Origin: Papilionanthe hookeriana x Papilionanthe teres
Taxonomy: Eukaryota > Streptophyta > Magnoliopsida > Asparagales > Orchidaceae
Assembly (NCBI GenBank): GCA_022702705.1
Contig: CM040421.1
Span: 73,774,121-73,838,120, forward strand
DNA: 64,000 nucleotides
Reading direction: 5' to 3'
The notes under the pieces are model-generated. The model worked only from the letters and a program-made list of their open reading frames with translations. It was not told the DNA's origin and did not search any database. Positions 35,056-46,632 of this stretch are shown in pieces. The first letter of the stretch is position 1; every line of letters starts with the position of its first letter. The position numbers and the translations under genes are program-made.

Positions 35056-35336
35056 CTGGCGCCTAAGCTCCAGAAACTGGCGCCTAAGCGCCAGAAACTG
35101 GCGCCTAAGCGCCACTCGATAGGAAAACTGTTAAGTTTTTGACAACGTCTGATCAGTTATTTTGACGCAGTGAGCGGTTATGGGACATTCTAGAAGGCTG
35201 ATAGTTGTTCCTTGATAATAGGACATGTGATACATTGCATTTGGACGCTCCAAAATGGTTTTAATCGCGAAGAGGTGCGAGCCAAAGTGAAGAGGTGCAA
35301 AGAACTGGACACGGTGTCCGGCGCCTAGGCGCCAGA
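35056..35336 (+). promoter_or_regulatory. E2 LTR GC dyads upstream of TATA
   Basis: GGCGCCTAAGCGCCAGAAACT-type units repeat at 35056-35114, each able to form a TGGCGC-CTAA-GCGCCA stem. The 20-mer TCCGGCGCCTAGGCGCCAGA is at 35317-35336, about 70 bp before the TATA box at 35407. The same 20-mer recurs exactly in spacer 1 of this element (45708-45727). Confidence 0.8.
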
Positions 35337-35542
35337 CCGACCTTATAGAAGATTCATTGAATGTGGACATGTTTTGAAGAGGTGCCTCAAGGCAACCCTT
35401 GAAGCCTATAAATACAGGTCCATTTCTTCAGAAAACGTGCCCCTCCCATTGTACCCCTTTCTCTTATCTACTTTAGGATCTCTCACCCTTAGAGAGAGAA
35501 TTAGAGAGAGAAATTTAGGGCCACTTTTTGTTTAGTTTAGTG

Positions 35543-38500
35543 GAAAAGCCTCCTAAAGCCTCTCTTTAAATAGTAAACCAAAAGGTGCCTTGGTGTCTTT
35601 TCAAAATGTGTCCAAATTCAATGTATCTACCAAGGAACGCACCCCTTCATTCAAACTTGCCTCTGAATTTGAAGCCTCTGAATTTGGGAACATTCCCTGA
35701 ATTTTCCAAAGTCAGAGGCCACCCCTATGAGAAGTTATTGATTTTTCAAATTCATGTTACTGTTTTGAGTATTTTAAATCCAATAATTAGCATGTTGTGA
35801 AATAAATTCTAGGAAAATTTAGTGATGTTTCTTATGACCAGAGGACCCTAGGAAAAATAGGTTTTGAATTAATTCACTTGGAATAACCCTAATTGGCTTA
35901 AACACCCTAAATATGTTCTTAATTAATTAGAGCTAATCATACATCAAATTGACTTGAAATCAATTCTCCACTGACCTTTAGGATCAGAGGAATTCACCAT
36001 AAAAGTTTGAAGTCAATTGGGTTTGGTTAGCCCTATCAAATAGGTTGATTAAGCCATTTAGCCAATTTAAACTTTGAAAATTCATAACTTTCAAAATACT
36101 TTTCAAAAATTCACCAAATTGGTTTTGGAGCCTCTCTGATATTAGGGGAATTTAAGAAAATTAAAATTTCAATTTTCTAAAAAGTTGATTTTTTGTATTA
36201 TTTTAATATTTTAATAATTAAAAAATAATAAAAATCACAAAAATAATAAAATTAACCAAAATGTCACATTTTGAATTTTAGTCACTTAGGAGCAAATCCC
36301 ATATTTTTCCTAGGTCTCTATGGTGAGTTATTAAATTTTAAAGCCCTAGGGTAATTTTAAAATAAAAAAAATGTATTTTCTAGCATTTCTATTAAAATAA
36401 TTCTAATAAATCAAAGAAAAATCAGAAAATTATAAAAATTGATTCTCTGATTTCCTTGATATTAGAGAGATTTTTGAAAAATATAAAATTTTTTTTTCAA
36501 ACTTTATTTTATTTTTAAATTAATTAATACTCCAAAACTCAAAATAATTATAATAAAAATAATATAATTAAAAAAATCACCAAACTTGGTCCAAGTGGTC
36601 CTCTAGTCATTAGGAATGTCCTATAATTTTCTTAAGGACAGAAACTTTCCCTTGGTCATATTATTAAATTTTCCTTGGAAATCTCTATTTTCTACCAAAA
36701 ATAATTACATAAATAAACTAAATACAGAAAAATCACATTTTCTCCTCTAATGTCTTCATTGACATATGAGTGAAGTCACATAAAAATTTCAAATTTATTT
36801 GAGCTCAATTTAGTGAGTTATGAAATTATTAAGCTTGAAGGGCAAAATGGTAATTAAAATTTTAACCCTTAATTAAAACTTTAGGCTTAACAAAATGAAA
36901 ATAGTAAAATATTTGATCTTAATATGATTTGTATGATTGAAATTTAAATAATTAAAGGGTAGAAACCTATTAAATAATTCAACAATAATTGAAATGAACT
37001 TTAATTAAAATAATTAATTAAATTTGGAAGAATAATAAAATTGGAATTATTAAAATAGGGATGTTATTAGGAAGAAGTTTGCTCTTTAATTTAAGAATCC
37101 CTAAATTAATCATCCCAATAATATTTAATTCCTAATTAAAATGATAATCCAAGTTTAAGATTTGAAATGCTAAAAGATTTAATCATTAAATTAAATTAAA
37201 GTTAAATTATTTAAAGCAAATCCCTTTAAAATAAAATGTTAAGTTAAATTAAATTAAATTAAATTAAATTAAATTAAATTAAATCAAATTAAATTAAATT
37301 AAATTAAATTAAAACACATTAAATTAAATTAAATTAAATTAAATTAAATTAAATTAAATTAAATTAAATTAAAATTAAATTAAATTAAACTAAACTAAAT
37401 TAAATTGAAACTAAATCAAATTAAATTAAATCAAATTAAATAAAATTAAGCTGAACCATGTCATATTAAATTAACTTAAAATTAAATTAAATTAAATTGA
37501 ACCACATTAAATTAAATTAAGTTAAATTAAATTAAATTGAATTAAATATAACATCACCTAAGACATGAAGAATTCAAAAATAAATCTAAAACAACTTGAA
37601 CACTATTCCAAACTTAAATCTATTAACTAAAATTAAATCATAAACCACTTGAACATCCATTTGCCCTCGAAAGCTCGTGATGTCATAACTCCTAAATGGA
37701 GTGTTAAGTGAAGTGTTACTTCATTCATAAGATATTCAAATGTCCTAGTTCACTAAGCAAGACAACAAACTTGAACTCCCGGACGATTAATTCATTTGTA
37801 TAATTAAATTCTCTTGGACTTAAAACAATCCTAGAAATATTGACAAGATGTTTAAGATTCGTCTTAAGCACTTCCTCGATATGATAGGATATTTATAAGA
37901 ACAATTGAACTTAGTTGTTCTTTGATGAAGAAAATCATCCTCAAACCAAAATACAAGAACCTAGACGTCATAGGAGGTGACTAGCTATAGGATTAGGAAC
38001 TTGGTAGAAAACCATAACCCTTCCCTTAGCTTTACCTAGGAACTTACTTTAAATGCTTAATTATTCTAATTGTGTTTTAAGTGCAGCTTGGGATGACGGG
38101 AAGACCCTCCAGGTACGCTTTTATTTTATTGCAATTTACCTTATTGCAATTTATTTAATCGCATCGCACTTACTTTCCTTGCATGATAAACAACTCGTTG
38201 CATGAAAACCTACACCTTTAGGATAAGTCCCTAAAACCGAAACCAAAACTAAATTTAAAGTCATTACAAGATAAAATTCACCGCCACAACATTTCAAAAT
38301 ATAAGACAACTCAAAATTTAATCACAAACAGAACAACAAAACTACAACTACAACTAAATTAAAACGTCTTGTTGGATGATCGGGAATACCTCCGATGATG
38401 TAACCTACGTGTTGCTAACGGGATTTCCCAAGGTCTAAATGAAAGTGTGGAACTCATTCAATTGAGTTTAGCAAATTCATCTGGACTAAGTGAATCCGAT

Positions 38501-38832
38501 AAAAATAACGATGCCGGAAGGATGGAACCGTGGGATCTTAACCGGTGTTGTTATAATCAACTTTAAGATTTGTTTAATTAAAATATTAAAAACACCTGGA
38601 TTTTAAGATTTTCTCTAAACCCGAACACTTTTCTCACCTCCTGATTTATGACTTCTAAAACTAAACCTCTGCAACAACAAGGAGCTCGGAGCATGGTGGG
38701 CAGCACGGCCATCGTCATCAGCAAAACGTGCCCCTCCCATTGTACCCCTTTCTCTTATCTACTTTAGGATCTCTCACCCTTAGAGAGAGAATTAGAGAGA
38801 GAAATTTAGGGCCACTTTTGTTTAGTTTAGTG
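35543..38832. other. Composite insert: templated repair-like patch
   Basis: Three pieces in order. 35538-35661 is a copy of E3 LTR 34711-34834, joined at shared TAGTG. About 35658-38726 is a plus-oriented fragment of the giant LTR, equivalent to about 58410-61525, joined at GCCTCTGAATTT, a word occurring twice at the join. About 38723-38833 is a second copy of the E2 LTR segment 35432-35542, joined at AAAAC. Resuming exactly at TAGTG|A returns to the E2 LTR. Confidence 0.85.
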
Positions 38833-39957
38833 AGTTTATTTTCAAGTTATTGCCTCTGGAGTTCCTTACACTGTGGAGTCAGTAGGAATCAAAAGATCTG
38901 TAGAAGAAATATTTGAGATAAGTATATTTATACATTTGATTCAAAGTTTAATTATCATGTTTTGCTATTTATTTTCAATGTGTTATGAGTAGTTAGTTTA
39001 CTTTCTTTCTTCAGTTATGAAGGGATAGATAAGATAAGATAAAGATTCGATGGAGAATTAAAATTCAAAATATTTTCAAAACATTGTGATGACATTAATA
39101 CCTGATCTTACTTTACTTTTTAAATTGGTCATTTGAATTGTTAAACCTGTTGATGAGTTTTGAGACCTTGAAGGAGAAGAACTCTTAACTTGTAAATGTC
39201 ACATGAATCCTTGGGTAGTCGAAAGCCATGAGCGGGCTATTCAAGGTGAAGTGCAAATAAATAGGAAGATAAGATTTAACGGGAGTAGAATTGATAAGCT
39301 TTTAGAGTGACAGACTAAATTATTATAATTTGATTTATAGACTAGGAAAGGGTCACTTGTAGGGCCGACCATAGCCACCCTTGGACATCTAGAAGTGTGA
39401 GCCTAGATTAACCTATTCTACAAACAATACATCCGGACCTATTCTGTAAATTAACCAATGTTCTTTGCGCTTGGATCAAAGGGTAAAAAATAGGAATGCT
39501 TCTATTTGGCACAATACCATAAATCAAATTCTCCAACAAATATTAAATTATCTTTAAAATCTTAGATTAATTGAAGGAAAGAAAGTTGTTTATTTTATAT
39601 AGAATTCATAAAATCATTTTCTTATTATTGTTGTCTTATTTGCATCTAGTAAATTAATAGTAATTTATAATCAAATTAAAAGATAAAATATAAATATTTT
39701 TACTATTTTATTTTATTTTTCTTTCTTCATAGAAAAATTATTTCTATAAATCTTCCCTGTGGGATCGATACTGGGGTCTTTGTTTAAAAACCCTATATTA
39801 CTTGAAACGATACGTATACTTGCGTAGTACCTCTAGTGTGTAAAAATATTTTCTAAATTATATAAATTTTATACACTGGCCGCTATTTATAAATTGAGTC
39901 AAAGCTTTTGGCTATCATTTGGAAGCAAACATTACTGCGTTATTTGCGGTCGGGTCA

Positions 39958-39983
39958 AGTTTTTGGCGCCGTTGTCGGGGATC
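39958..39983 (+). other. E2 primer binding site
   Basis: AGTTTTTGGCGCCGTTGTCG followed by GGGATC, directly after the LTR end. This is the Athila-type PBS and fixes the element's orientation. Confidence 0.93.
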
Positions 39984-40135
39984 GAAAGTTAGGAAGAAAG
40001 AAATAGAATAATTTAAATTTTATTGCTAGTTTTATGCGAAGATTTGGTTCTTAAGGATTAATACCTTTAGATTCTGAATTGGAAAGAACAATTAGAAAAA
40101 TTAAAAAGGGAAAACAAATTAAAAAATTTCAAGAA

Positions 40136-41480
40136 ATGGCTACTTTACAAAATCCAATTGAACTTAATGATCAAAATGTATATAAACCATTAAGGGATTA
40201 TGCTAACCCTACAGTTGATGAACTTCATAGTAGTATTCAAATACCCACCGTAGATGCTAATTCTTTTGAACTTAAACCGTCTATTATTCAAATGGTGCAA
40301 AACAATCAATTTGGTGGATCACCAAATGAGGATCCAAATTTACATCTTGTTAGTTTTTTAGAACTTTGTGCTACCTTTAAATATAACAATGTTTCTGATG
40401 ATGCTATTAGAATTAGACTCTTTCCTTTTTCTTTAAGAGATAAAGCAAAGATGTGGTTAAACTCATTAGCGACTGGTTCTATTAAAACATGGGCTGAAAT
40501 GGCATAAAAATTCCTTGCTAAATATTTTCCTCCTTCTAAAACTGCTAAATTAAGAAATGATATTGCTTCATTTAGTCAATTTGACGGAGAGACAATATAT
40601 GAAACTTGGGAAAGATTTAAAGAGCTATTAAGAAAATGTTCTCATCATGTTTTACCTGATTGGTTGATTATTCAAACATTTTATAATGGATTAACTGGAT
40701 CTTTAAAATCAATTATTGATGCTGCTGCTTGAGGTTCTTTAATGTCTAAATCATTTGAAGAAGCTTACACTTTAATTGAAGAAATGACTAATAACAATTT
40801 TCAATGGCCTTCCAAAAGGATTAATCCTAAAAGATGGCCAGTATTCAAGATAATGAAGTCTTTTCTATCTTAGTTTCACAAGTTAGCAAGAATGTCTAAG
40901 AAATTAGATAGTTTTGCAATTAATATTTCGCATAATAACTCTGCTAATATTGAAGATTCTCAAACTATTGAAACTTTACAAGCTATTGCAAGTAAAAATA
41001 ATCCTTATTCAATTTTTTATAATCTCAGGTGGAAAAATCATCCTAATTTTAACCGGAATAATTCACAACAACAATGGGGTAATAATCAATCTCATCCCAC
41101 TGGAAATTGGAATAATCAAGTTAATTCAAATTATAAACCTCCTGGATTTAATAATCAACGTAAAAAGTTATCAATAGAAGAATTAATTATGCAAATGAAT
41201 AATCAATTACAAAATCAAAATATCGCTATTCGTAATATTGAAAATCAAATGGGGCAAATTGCTACTTTAATTAATAATAGACCTGTAGGAACACTTCCTA
41301 GTAATATTGAAATCAATCCAAAGGAAACTGGAAAAGAACATGAACAAGTTAAAGCTGTGCAACTTAGAAGTGGAAAGGAATTAAAAGAAAAATTGCAGAA
41401 TGAAATTGAAAAAGAGATCGAGGTCGAAGAGATTGAAAAACCTAAAGAAACTCTCTCTCCTAGTCAAGATCGATCGTTAT
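40136..41480 (+). pseudogene. E2 gag
   Basis: Starts at the ATG at 40136 (MATLQNPIELNDQNV), chosen because it aligns with the gag starts of E1 and E3. Core words: RDYANPTVDELHS, NSFELKPSIIQMVQNNQFGG, EDPNLHLVSFLELCATFKY, LFPFSLRDKAKMWLNSL. It continues after a stop at 40505 as KFLAKYFPPSKTAKLRNDI and FDGETIYETWERFKELLR. Further in-frame stops are at 40730 and 40871. The Asn/Gln-rich tail (40892 on: NPNFNRNNSQQQWGNN, EELIMQMNNQLQ) and EQVKAVQLRSGKELKEK follow in the same frame until a frameshift near 41480. It encoded the capsid-like protein. At least three stops inactivate it. Confidence 0.9.
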
Positions 41481-42008
41481 ACTCGTTAATGTGGAAGTTG
41501 AAAAACCACCACCACCTTTTCCTCAAAGACTTAAACAACAGAAACTTGATCATCAATTTTCTAAGTTATTTGAAATTTTTAAGAAACTTACTATTAACAT
41601 ACCTTTTGCTGAAGCTTTGGAACAAATGCCAACTTACGCAAAATTTATGAAGGATATTTTAAGCAAAAAAATGAAAATTTAAAGCTTTTGAAACTGTTGC
41701 ATTAAGTGAAGAATGTAGTGCAATAATTCAAAAGAAATTACCTGAAAAGCTTAAGGATCCTGGAAGTTTCACTATACCCTGTGCTATTGGAGAAAAATTT
41801 TGCGGAAAAACTTTATGTGATTTAGGAGCAAGTATTAATCTCATGTCATTTTCTATCTTTCGAAGATTGGATTTATGAGATATTACTCCCACCATCGTAA
41901 CTCTTCGCTTAGTTGGTAGATCTATCACTTATCCTAAAGGAGTTATAGAGGATGTCCTTGTTAAAGTGGATAAATTTATCTTCCCCGTAGATTTCATAAG
42001 TACTTGAT
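41481..42008 (+). pseudogene. E2 linker and aspartic protease
   Basis: After the frameshift, VEKPPPPFPQRLKQQKLDHQF and INIPFAEALEQMPTYAKFM. A second break lies near 41680, then ALSEECSAIIQKKLPEKLKDP, FTIPCAIG and TLCDLGASINLM, with the active-site Asp kept. A stop at about 41877 follows RRLDL, then VIEDVLVKVDKFIFP. The retroviral-type aspartic protease cut the polyprotein. This copy keeps the DLGAS motif but cannot be translated through. Confidence 0.85.
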
Positions 42009-43270
42009 ATGGAAGAAGATAAAGAGATACCTATTATTTTAAGAAGACCTTTTCTAGCTACCGGACGAGCTATGATTGATGTGCAAAAAGGAGAATTAAC
42101 CATGAGAGTCAATGATCAAGAAATTAAATTCACTATTCTTAAATCAATGAAGTACCTTGATAAAGAGAAATGTTATCGAATTGATATAATTGATTATTTA
42201 ATTGAAAAACATTATCAAGAAAAATGTAAAGTTATTTATGAAGAAAAATTTGAATTTTTAACTGATGAAGATGAAGTAGTAGAAGAAGAAGAGACTCTTT
42301 TTATTAAAGATAATTGGGAAACTTTAGACATAACTCAAAATGATATACTTTTACCTTCAATTAAAAGAGCACCTGAATTGGAATTAAAAGTGTTACCTTC
42401 CCATTTAAAATATGCGTTTCTTAGAAATTCGTTAACTTTACCTGTTATTATTTCTTCTGAACTGAGTAAAGATCAAGAAGAAAAATTACTAGGTGTGTTA
42501 AAGAATTATAAGAAAGCTTTTGGTTGGACAATTGCTGATATAAGAGGAATAAGCCCTTCCATTTGCATGCATATTATTTTAATGGAAGAAAATTTTAAAC
42601 CTACTATAGAATCGCAAAGAAGATTAAATCCTATCATGAAAGAGGTTGTTAAAAAAGAAATTATTAAGTGGTTAGATGCTGGTATTATTTATCCTATTTC
42701 GGATAGTCAATGGGTAAGTCCTATTCATTGTGTTCCTAAGAAAGGAGGTGAAACTGTCATTGTTAATGATAAAAATGAACTTATACCTACAAGACAAGTT
42801 ACTGGATGGTGAATTTGTATTGACTATAGGAAACAAAATAAAGCCACTAGAAAGGATCATTTTTCTTTACCTTTCTTGGATCAAATGCTCGATAAATTAG
42901 CTGGACACTCATATTTCTTTTTCCTGGATGGATATTCGGTTATCATCAATTACTTATTGCTCCCGAGGACCAAGAAAAGACAACTTTTACAAGTCCTTAT
43001 GGAACATTTGCTTTTAGAAGAATGCCTTTTGGCTTATGTAATGCACCTGCAACTTTTCAAAGATGTATGATGTCAATATTTTGTGATTTGATTGACAAAG
43101 GAATTGAAATATTCATGGATGATTTTTTATTCTTTGGAACTTCTTTTGAATCTTGTTTGGAAAACATAGCCAAAGTTCTGAAAAGATGTGAAGAAACAAA
43201 TTTAGTTCTTAACTGGGAGAAATGTCAATTCATGGTCACAGAAGGCATTGTACTTGGTCACAAAGTATCA
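42009..43270 (+). pseudogene. E2 RT with N-terminal linker
   Basis: The frame at 42009-42812 (MEEDKEIPIILRRPFLATGRAM, an acidic linker, then LDAGIIYPISDSQWVSPIHCVPKKGG) ends in TGW with a TGA where E1 reads WRICIDYRKLN. RT continues as ICIDYRKQNKATRKDHFSLPFLDQMLDKLAG. One base is missing near 42937 (GYS|YHQL), then MPFGLCNAPATFQRCM and the catalytic box FMDDFLFFG, ending LVLNWEKCQFMVTEGIVLGHKVS at the stop near 43271. All main RT motifs are recognisable. One stop and one frameshift inactivate it. Confidence 0.9.
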
Positions 43271-43279
43271 TGAAAAGGG

Positions 43280-43930
43280 ATGGAAGTAGATCAAGCAAAA
43301 GTAAAAATTATTGTTGAATTGCAACCACCTACTACTGTTACTGATGTGAGAAGTTTTCTAGGTCATGCTGGATTTTATAGAAGATATATAAAGGATTTTT
43401 CTAAAATTGCTAAACCTCTTTGTCATTTATTAGAAAAAGATGCACAATTTGAATTTAATGAAGAATGTATTAATGCTTTTAATATTCTAAAAGAAAAATT
43501 AATAACTGCACCTATCATTGTTGAACCTAATTGGAATAAATCTTTTGAATTAATGTGTGATGCAAGTGATTATGCAATTGGAGCTGTACTAGGACAAAAA
43601 TATGAGAAAGTTTTCAAAGTTGTATATTTTGCTAGCAAAACTCTCACTGAAACACAAAGAAATTACACTACCACTGAGAAAGAGCTTCTAGCTATAGTAT
43701 ATGCCTTTGATAAATTTAGACCTTATCTTCTGGTACTAAATGCATAGTTCATACTCGATCATTCTCGCTATTAAATATCTAATATCTAAGAAGGATTCTA
43801 AACCTAGACTTATAAGATGGGTACTTCTGCAAGAATTTGATTTTCAAATATGAGATAGAAAAGGAACTGAAAATCAAATTGCTAATCATTTATCTAGAAT
43901 TAAAAATGATATTATTTCGGAAGAAAATAT
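43280..43930 (+). pseudogene. E2 RT thumb/connection and RNase H
   Basis: LQPPTTVTDVRSFLGHAGFYRRYIKDFSKIAKPL, then the RNase H motifs MCDASDYAIGAVLGQ (catalytic Asp present) and TEKELLAIVYAFDKFRPYL (catalytic Glu). A stop at 43745 and small indels damage the HTDHS part. The end reads WVLLQEFDFQI, a TGA at 43851, and DRKGTENQIANHLSRI. RNase H degrades the RNA strand of the hybrid during reverse transcription. Confidence 0.9.
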
Positions 43931-43948
43931 AAATGAGAAATTCCTGCG

Positions 43949-45274
43949 ATGAATCTTTATATGTTATTCAAAGATACAAAACACCTTGGTATGCTCGATA
44001 TTGTTAATTATTTAGTTAGCAATATTTTGCCTTATGACTTGGATAACAAATTTATTAAGAAATTTAAATATGATGTTAAATCTTATATTTGGGAAGAACC
44101 TCATTTATTTAAAATTGGTAAAGATTTTATGATTCGAAGATGTGTACCTTATGAGGAAACTTTTGCTATTATTCAAAAATGTCATGATTCTGATTTTGGA
44201 GGACACTTTGGCATAGATAAAACTGTATTAAAAATTTTAAATTCTAGATTTTATTGGCCTACCTTATTTCATGATGTGAGACAATATGTGAAAACATGTG
44301 ATCGATGTCAAAGGATGGGAAATATATCTAGGAAAGATGAAATTCCTTTAAACTATATATTGGAAGTTGAAATTTTTGATATATGAGGATTAGACTTTAT
44401 GGGACCATTTGTTCCATCATCTGGAAAAAATTATATTTTATTAGCAGTTGATTATGTTTCAAAGTAGATTGAAGCTGTTGCTTTACCCAACTGTGATTCC
44501 AAAAGTGTTTCAAAATTTAAAAAAAAAATGATATTTTCAAGATTTCGAATGCCTAAGGTAATTATCACTGATGGTGGAAGTCATTTCAGGAATATAAGAA
44601 TTCAATCATTACTACAAAAATTTGGAATCAAACATAGAATTGCAACTGCTTATCACCCTTAAACTAGTGGAATGGTTAAAGTATCAAACAAAGAAATTAA
44701 AAGAGTTTTAGAAAAGACTGTTAATCCTAAAAGAACTGATTGGGTTGATAGACTTGATTCCGCATTATGGGCTTATAGAACAACTTATAAGACACCAATC
44801 GGAATGTCACCTTACCGGTTAATTTATGATAAACATTGTCACTTACCTGTAGAACTTGAACATAAAGCTTATTGGGCGATAAAGGAGTTTAATTTTAATT
44901 TGAATAAAGCAGGAGAAAAATGATTATTGCGATTACATGAGATGGAAGAAATTAGAAATGAACCGTATGAAAATGCTAGAATTTATAAAGAGAAAATGAA
45001 GATGTTGCATGATAAGAAAAATTCTGGAAAAATTTTTGAGCCTGGACAAAATGTATTACGGTTTAATTCTCGTTTAAGACTTTTTCCTGGAAAATTAAGA
45101 TCTAAATGGATTGGACCTTATTTATTTGAGAAAGTATACCATTATGGAGCTGTGTATATTAAAGATCCCAAAACAGGAAAAATTTTTAAAGTAAATGGAT
45201 TAAGATTGAAGCCTTATTTGGGAGATATTAAGAAGATTTATAAAGAGGGTTATGAATTGAGTCAACCTGATTAA
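43949..45274 (+). pseudogene. E2 integrase
   Basis: Zinc-binding part CHDSDFGGHFGIDKTV...CDRCQ. The core has FDI*GLDFMGPF (first Asp; Trp replaced by TGA at 44384), VSK*IEAVALPNC (TAG at 44465), VIITDGGSHF (second Asp), HP*TSGM (TAA at 44660) and NKEIKRVLEKT (Glu). The C-terminal part has VELEHKAYWAIKEFNF, a TGA at 44921, then EEIRNEPYENARIYKEKMK, FEPGQNVLRFNSRLRLFPGKL and FKVNGLRLKPYLG. It would insert cDNA into the genome. The D-D-E residues are kept but at least four stops break it. Confidence 0.92.
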
Positions 45275-45286
45275 AGATTTACTTAA

Positions 45287-45331
45287 GTCGGGCTGAAGAC
45301 GTTAAACCAAGCGCTTTGTGGGAGGCAACCC
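45287..45331 (+). other. Conserved post-pol tail motif
   Basis: GTCGGGCTGAAGACGTTAAA... ending GGAGGCAACCC, 12 bases after the pol stop. It is the counterpart of 12559-12605 in E1. Confidence 0.75.
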
Positions 45332-45639
45332 ATACTTATCTTGTGTTTTTGTGTTTTAATGTAAGGTTATGCCTCGATCTTGATTAATTTTATATTACTT
45401 TAGAAAAATTTGATGCTTATAAGTCTTATTTGACTTAGGCTGAAAATTATTTTGAAGTATGTAAGATTTAAAAATAGGATCACTCTATTTTGAATATGAG
45501 TAAAAAGGAGATCAAGTTAACCTTCATTATGATAGATTACAATGTGAGTTATCGAGTCTAAATTACTCTTACCAGTATAATTTTCCTATCTTGGAGAACG
45601 AAATTTTGAAAATTTGACGATTAGGCGAAACAGAGTTGA
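45332..45639. other. E2 noncoding, nothing recognised
   Basis: AT-rich spacer between the tail motif and the first GC dyad block; no frame or repeat seen. Confidence 0.5.
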
Positions 45640-45847
45640 GCATAGTTCCGGCACCTAGGCGCCAGAATTCGGCTCCTAAGCGCTAGAATCAACTATGTGT
45701 CAATAGGTCCGGCGCCTAGGCGCCAGATTTGGCGCCTACGCGCCACGGTTACTGGGTCGTGTAAAAATAAAAAATTTTCAGTTTTTCACACGATTTTCCC
45801 CTTTAAATCAACCCATCTTCTTCCCTAACCATCAAGCAATCAAAATT
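45640..45847 (+). promoter_or_regulatory. E2 spacer 1: GC dyads plus TTTAAA box before ORF a
   Basis: GGCACCTAGGCGCCAGA- and GGCTCCTAAGCGCTAGA-type units at about 45649-45690 and 45708-45750. TTTAAATC follows at 45802-45809, then a pyrimidine-rich leader and an ATG at 45848. The box-to-ATG distance of about 42 bp matches E1 spacer 1. The promoter role is inferred. Confidence 0.5.
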
Positions 45848-46241
45848 ATGTCCCTTACACTTCATTCTTGAGAGATTTGAGAAATTTTGAAGAAATAGAT
45901 AGAAGAAATCATGGAGAAGAGGCTAGGGACAAGGTCTCAATGGATCCTCAACCCTACTTCAATGGTTTCATCGCTGTAAGTTTAGATAAAATTTTTAGTC
46001 GTTTGGATAAGTTTGAAGAAGATTTTAAAAGGATTGGAGATCGCCTTCATGAGATGTTTTATCAAGTTGAACATTTAGAATGACAAATGAAACTTCAATT
46101 TGATCATTTTGCGGCTTATCAAGATGCTCAAGTTGAAATGTATGCGAAGAAAAAATGGATTGACGAAAAGACGGCTACGGATTTCCCGAGAGCGTTAGTA
46201 TTCTTTCCAAGTGGAATACACAATTTCCCTTGTGAAGATTA
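45848..46241 (+). pseudogene. E2 post-pol ORF a (C-terminal coiled-coil part)
   Basis: The ATG at 45848 runs seven codons to a stop. The protein-like sequence is in another frame from about 45868: SLDKIFSRLDKFEEDFKRIGDRLHEMFYQVEHLE, a TGA at 46081, then QMKLQFDHFAAYQDAQVEMYAKKKW and DFPRALVFFPSG. The coiled coil and the AYxDAQ phrase match the C-terminal end of E1 ORF b (IAYHDAQMRF). So this is the C-terminal part of the transposon protein with its main domain missing. Function unknown. Confidence 0.6.
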
Positions 46242-46632
46242 GAATATTCTGGTAATGAGATAGTTATTATGTTTGTTGAGTCGTTGTATCGATTTAGAGA
46301 ATCGATTGTGTTTGTTAGTGTATTTGCTTTCATGTTCAATGTGTGTTGCTTTTGATTTGAAATTGTTATGTTTGAGTGTGTATTAGGAACTTAAATCAAA
46401 TGTAGTACTTATCTGGAATGTATTGAGTCAATATTGAAGATTTTAAATGGAAATTAGTAAGTTTGATTGAAACCTTATGTTTGATTGGTGGATTTAATAT
46501 TTAATTTTTATAAATTTTTGAAAAATGTTGTGGAACTTAGAAATTGAAGCTCTACTCTGATATGAGTAATTGGAAGTTGAATTTATGAATTCTAGTGGAA
46601 AAATAAATTTAAAAAAAAATTTTTGTGAAAGG
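46242..46632. other. E2 noncoding, nothing recognised
   Basis: AT/GT-rich stretch between the two post-pol modules, without a frame or a repeat. Confidence 0.5.

Larger units (their letters stand above)
34883..39957 (+). mobile_element. E2 5' LTR carrying a 3.3-kb composite insert
   Basis: The LTR starts TGATCTATAAAA and ends CGGGTCA before the PBS. It has GC dyads at 35056-35114 and 35317-35336, a TATAAATA box at 35407-35414 and a pyrimidine-rich leader. Between 35543 and 38832 lies foreign and duplicated sequence. Without it the LTR is about 1.8 kb, similar to E1. The segment 38833-39957 is the normal remainder of the LTR. Confidence 0.85.
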
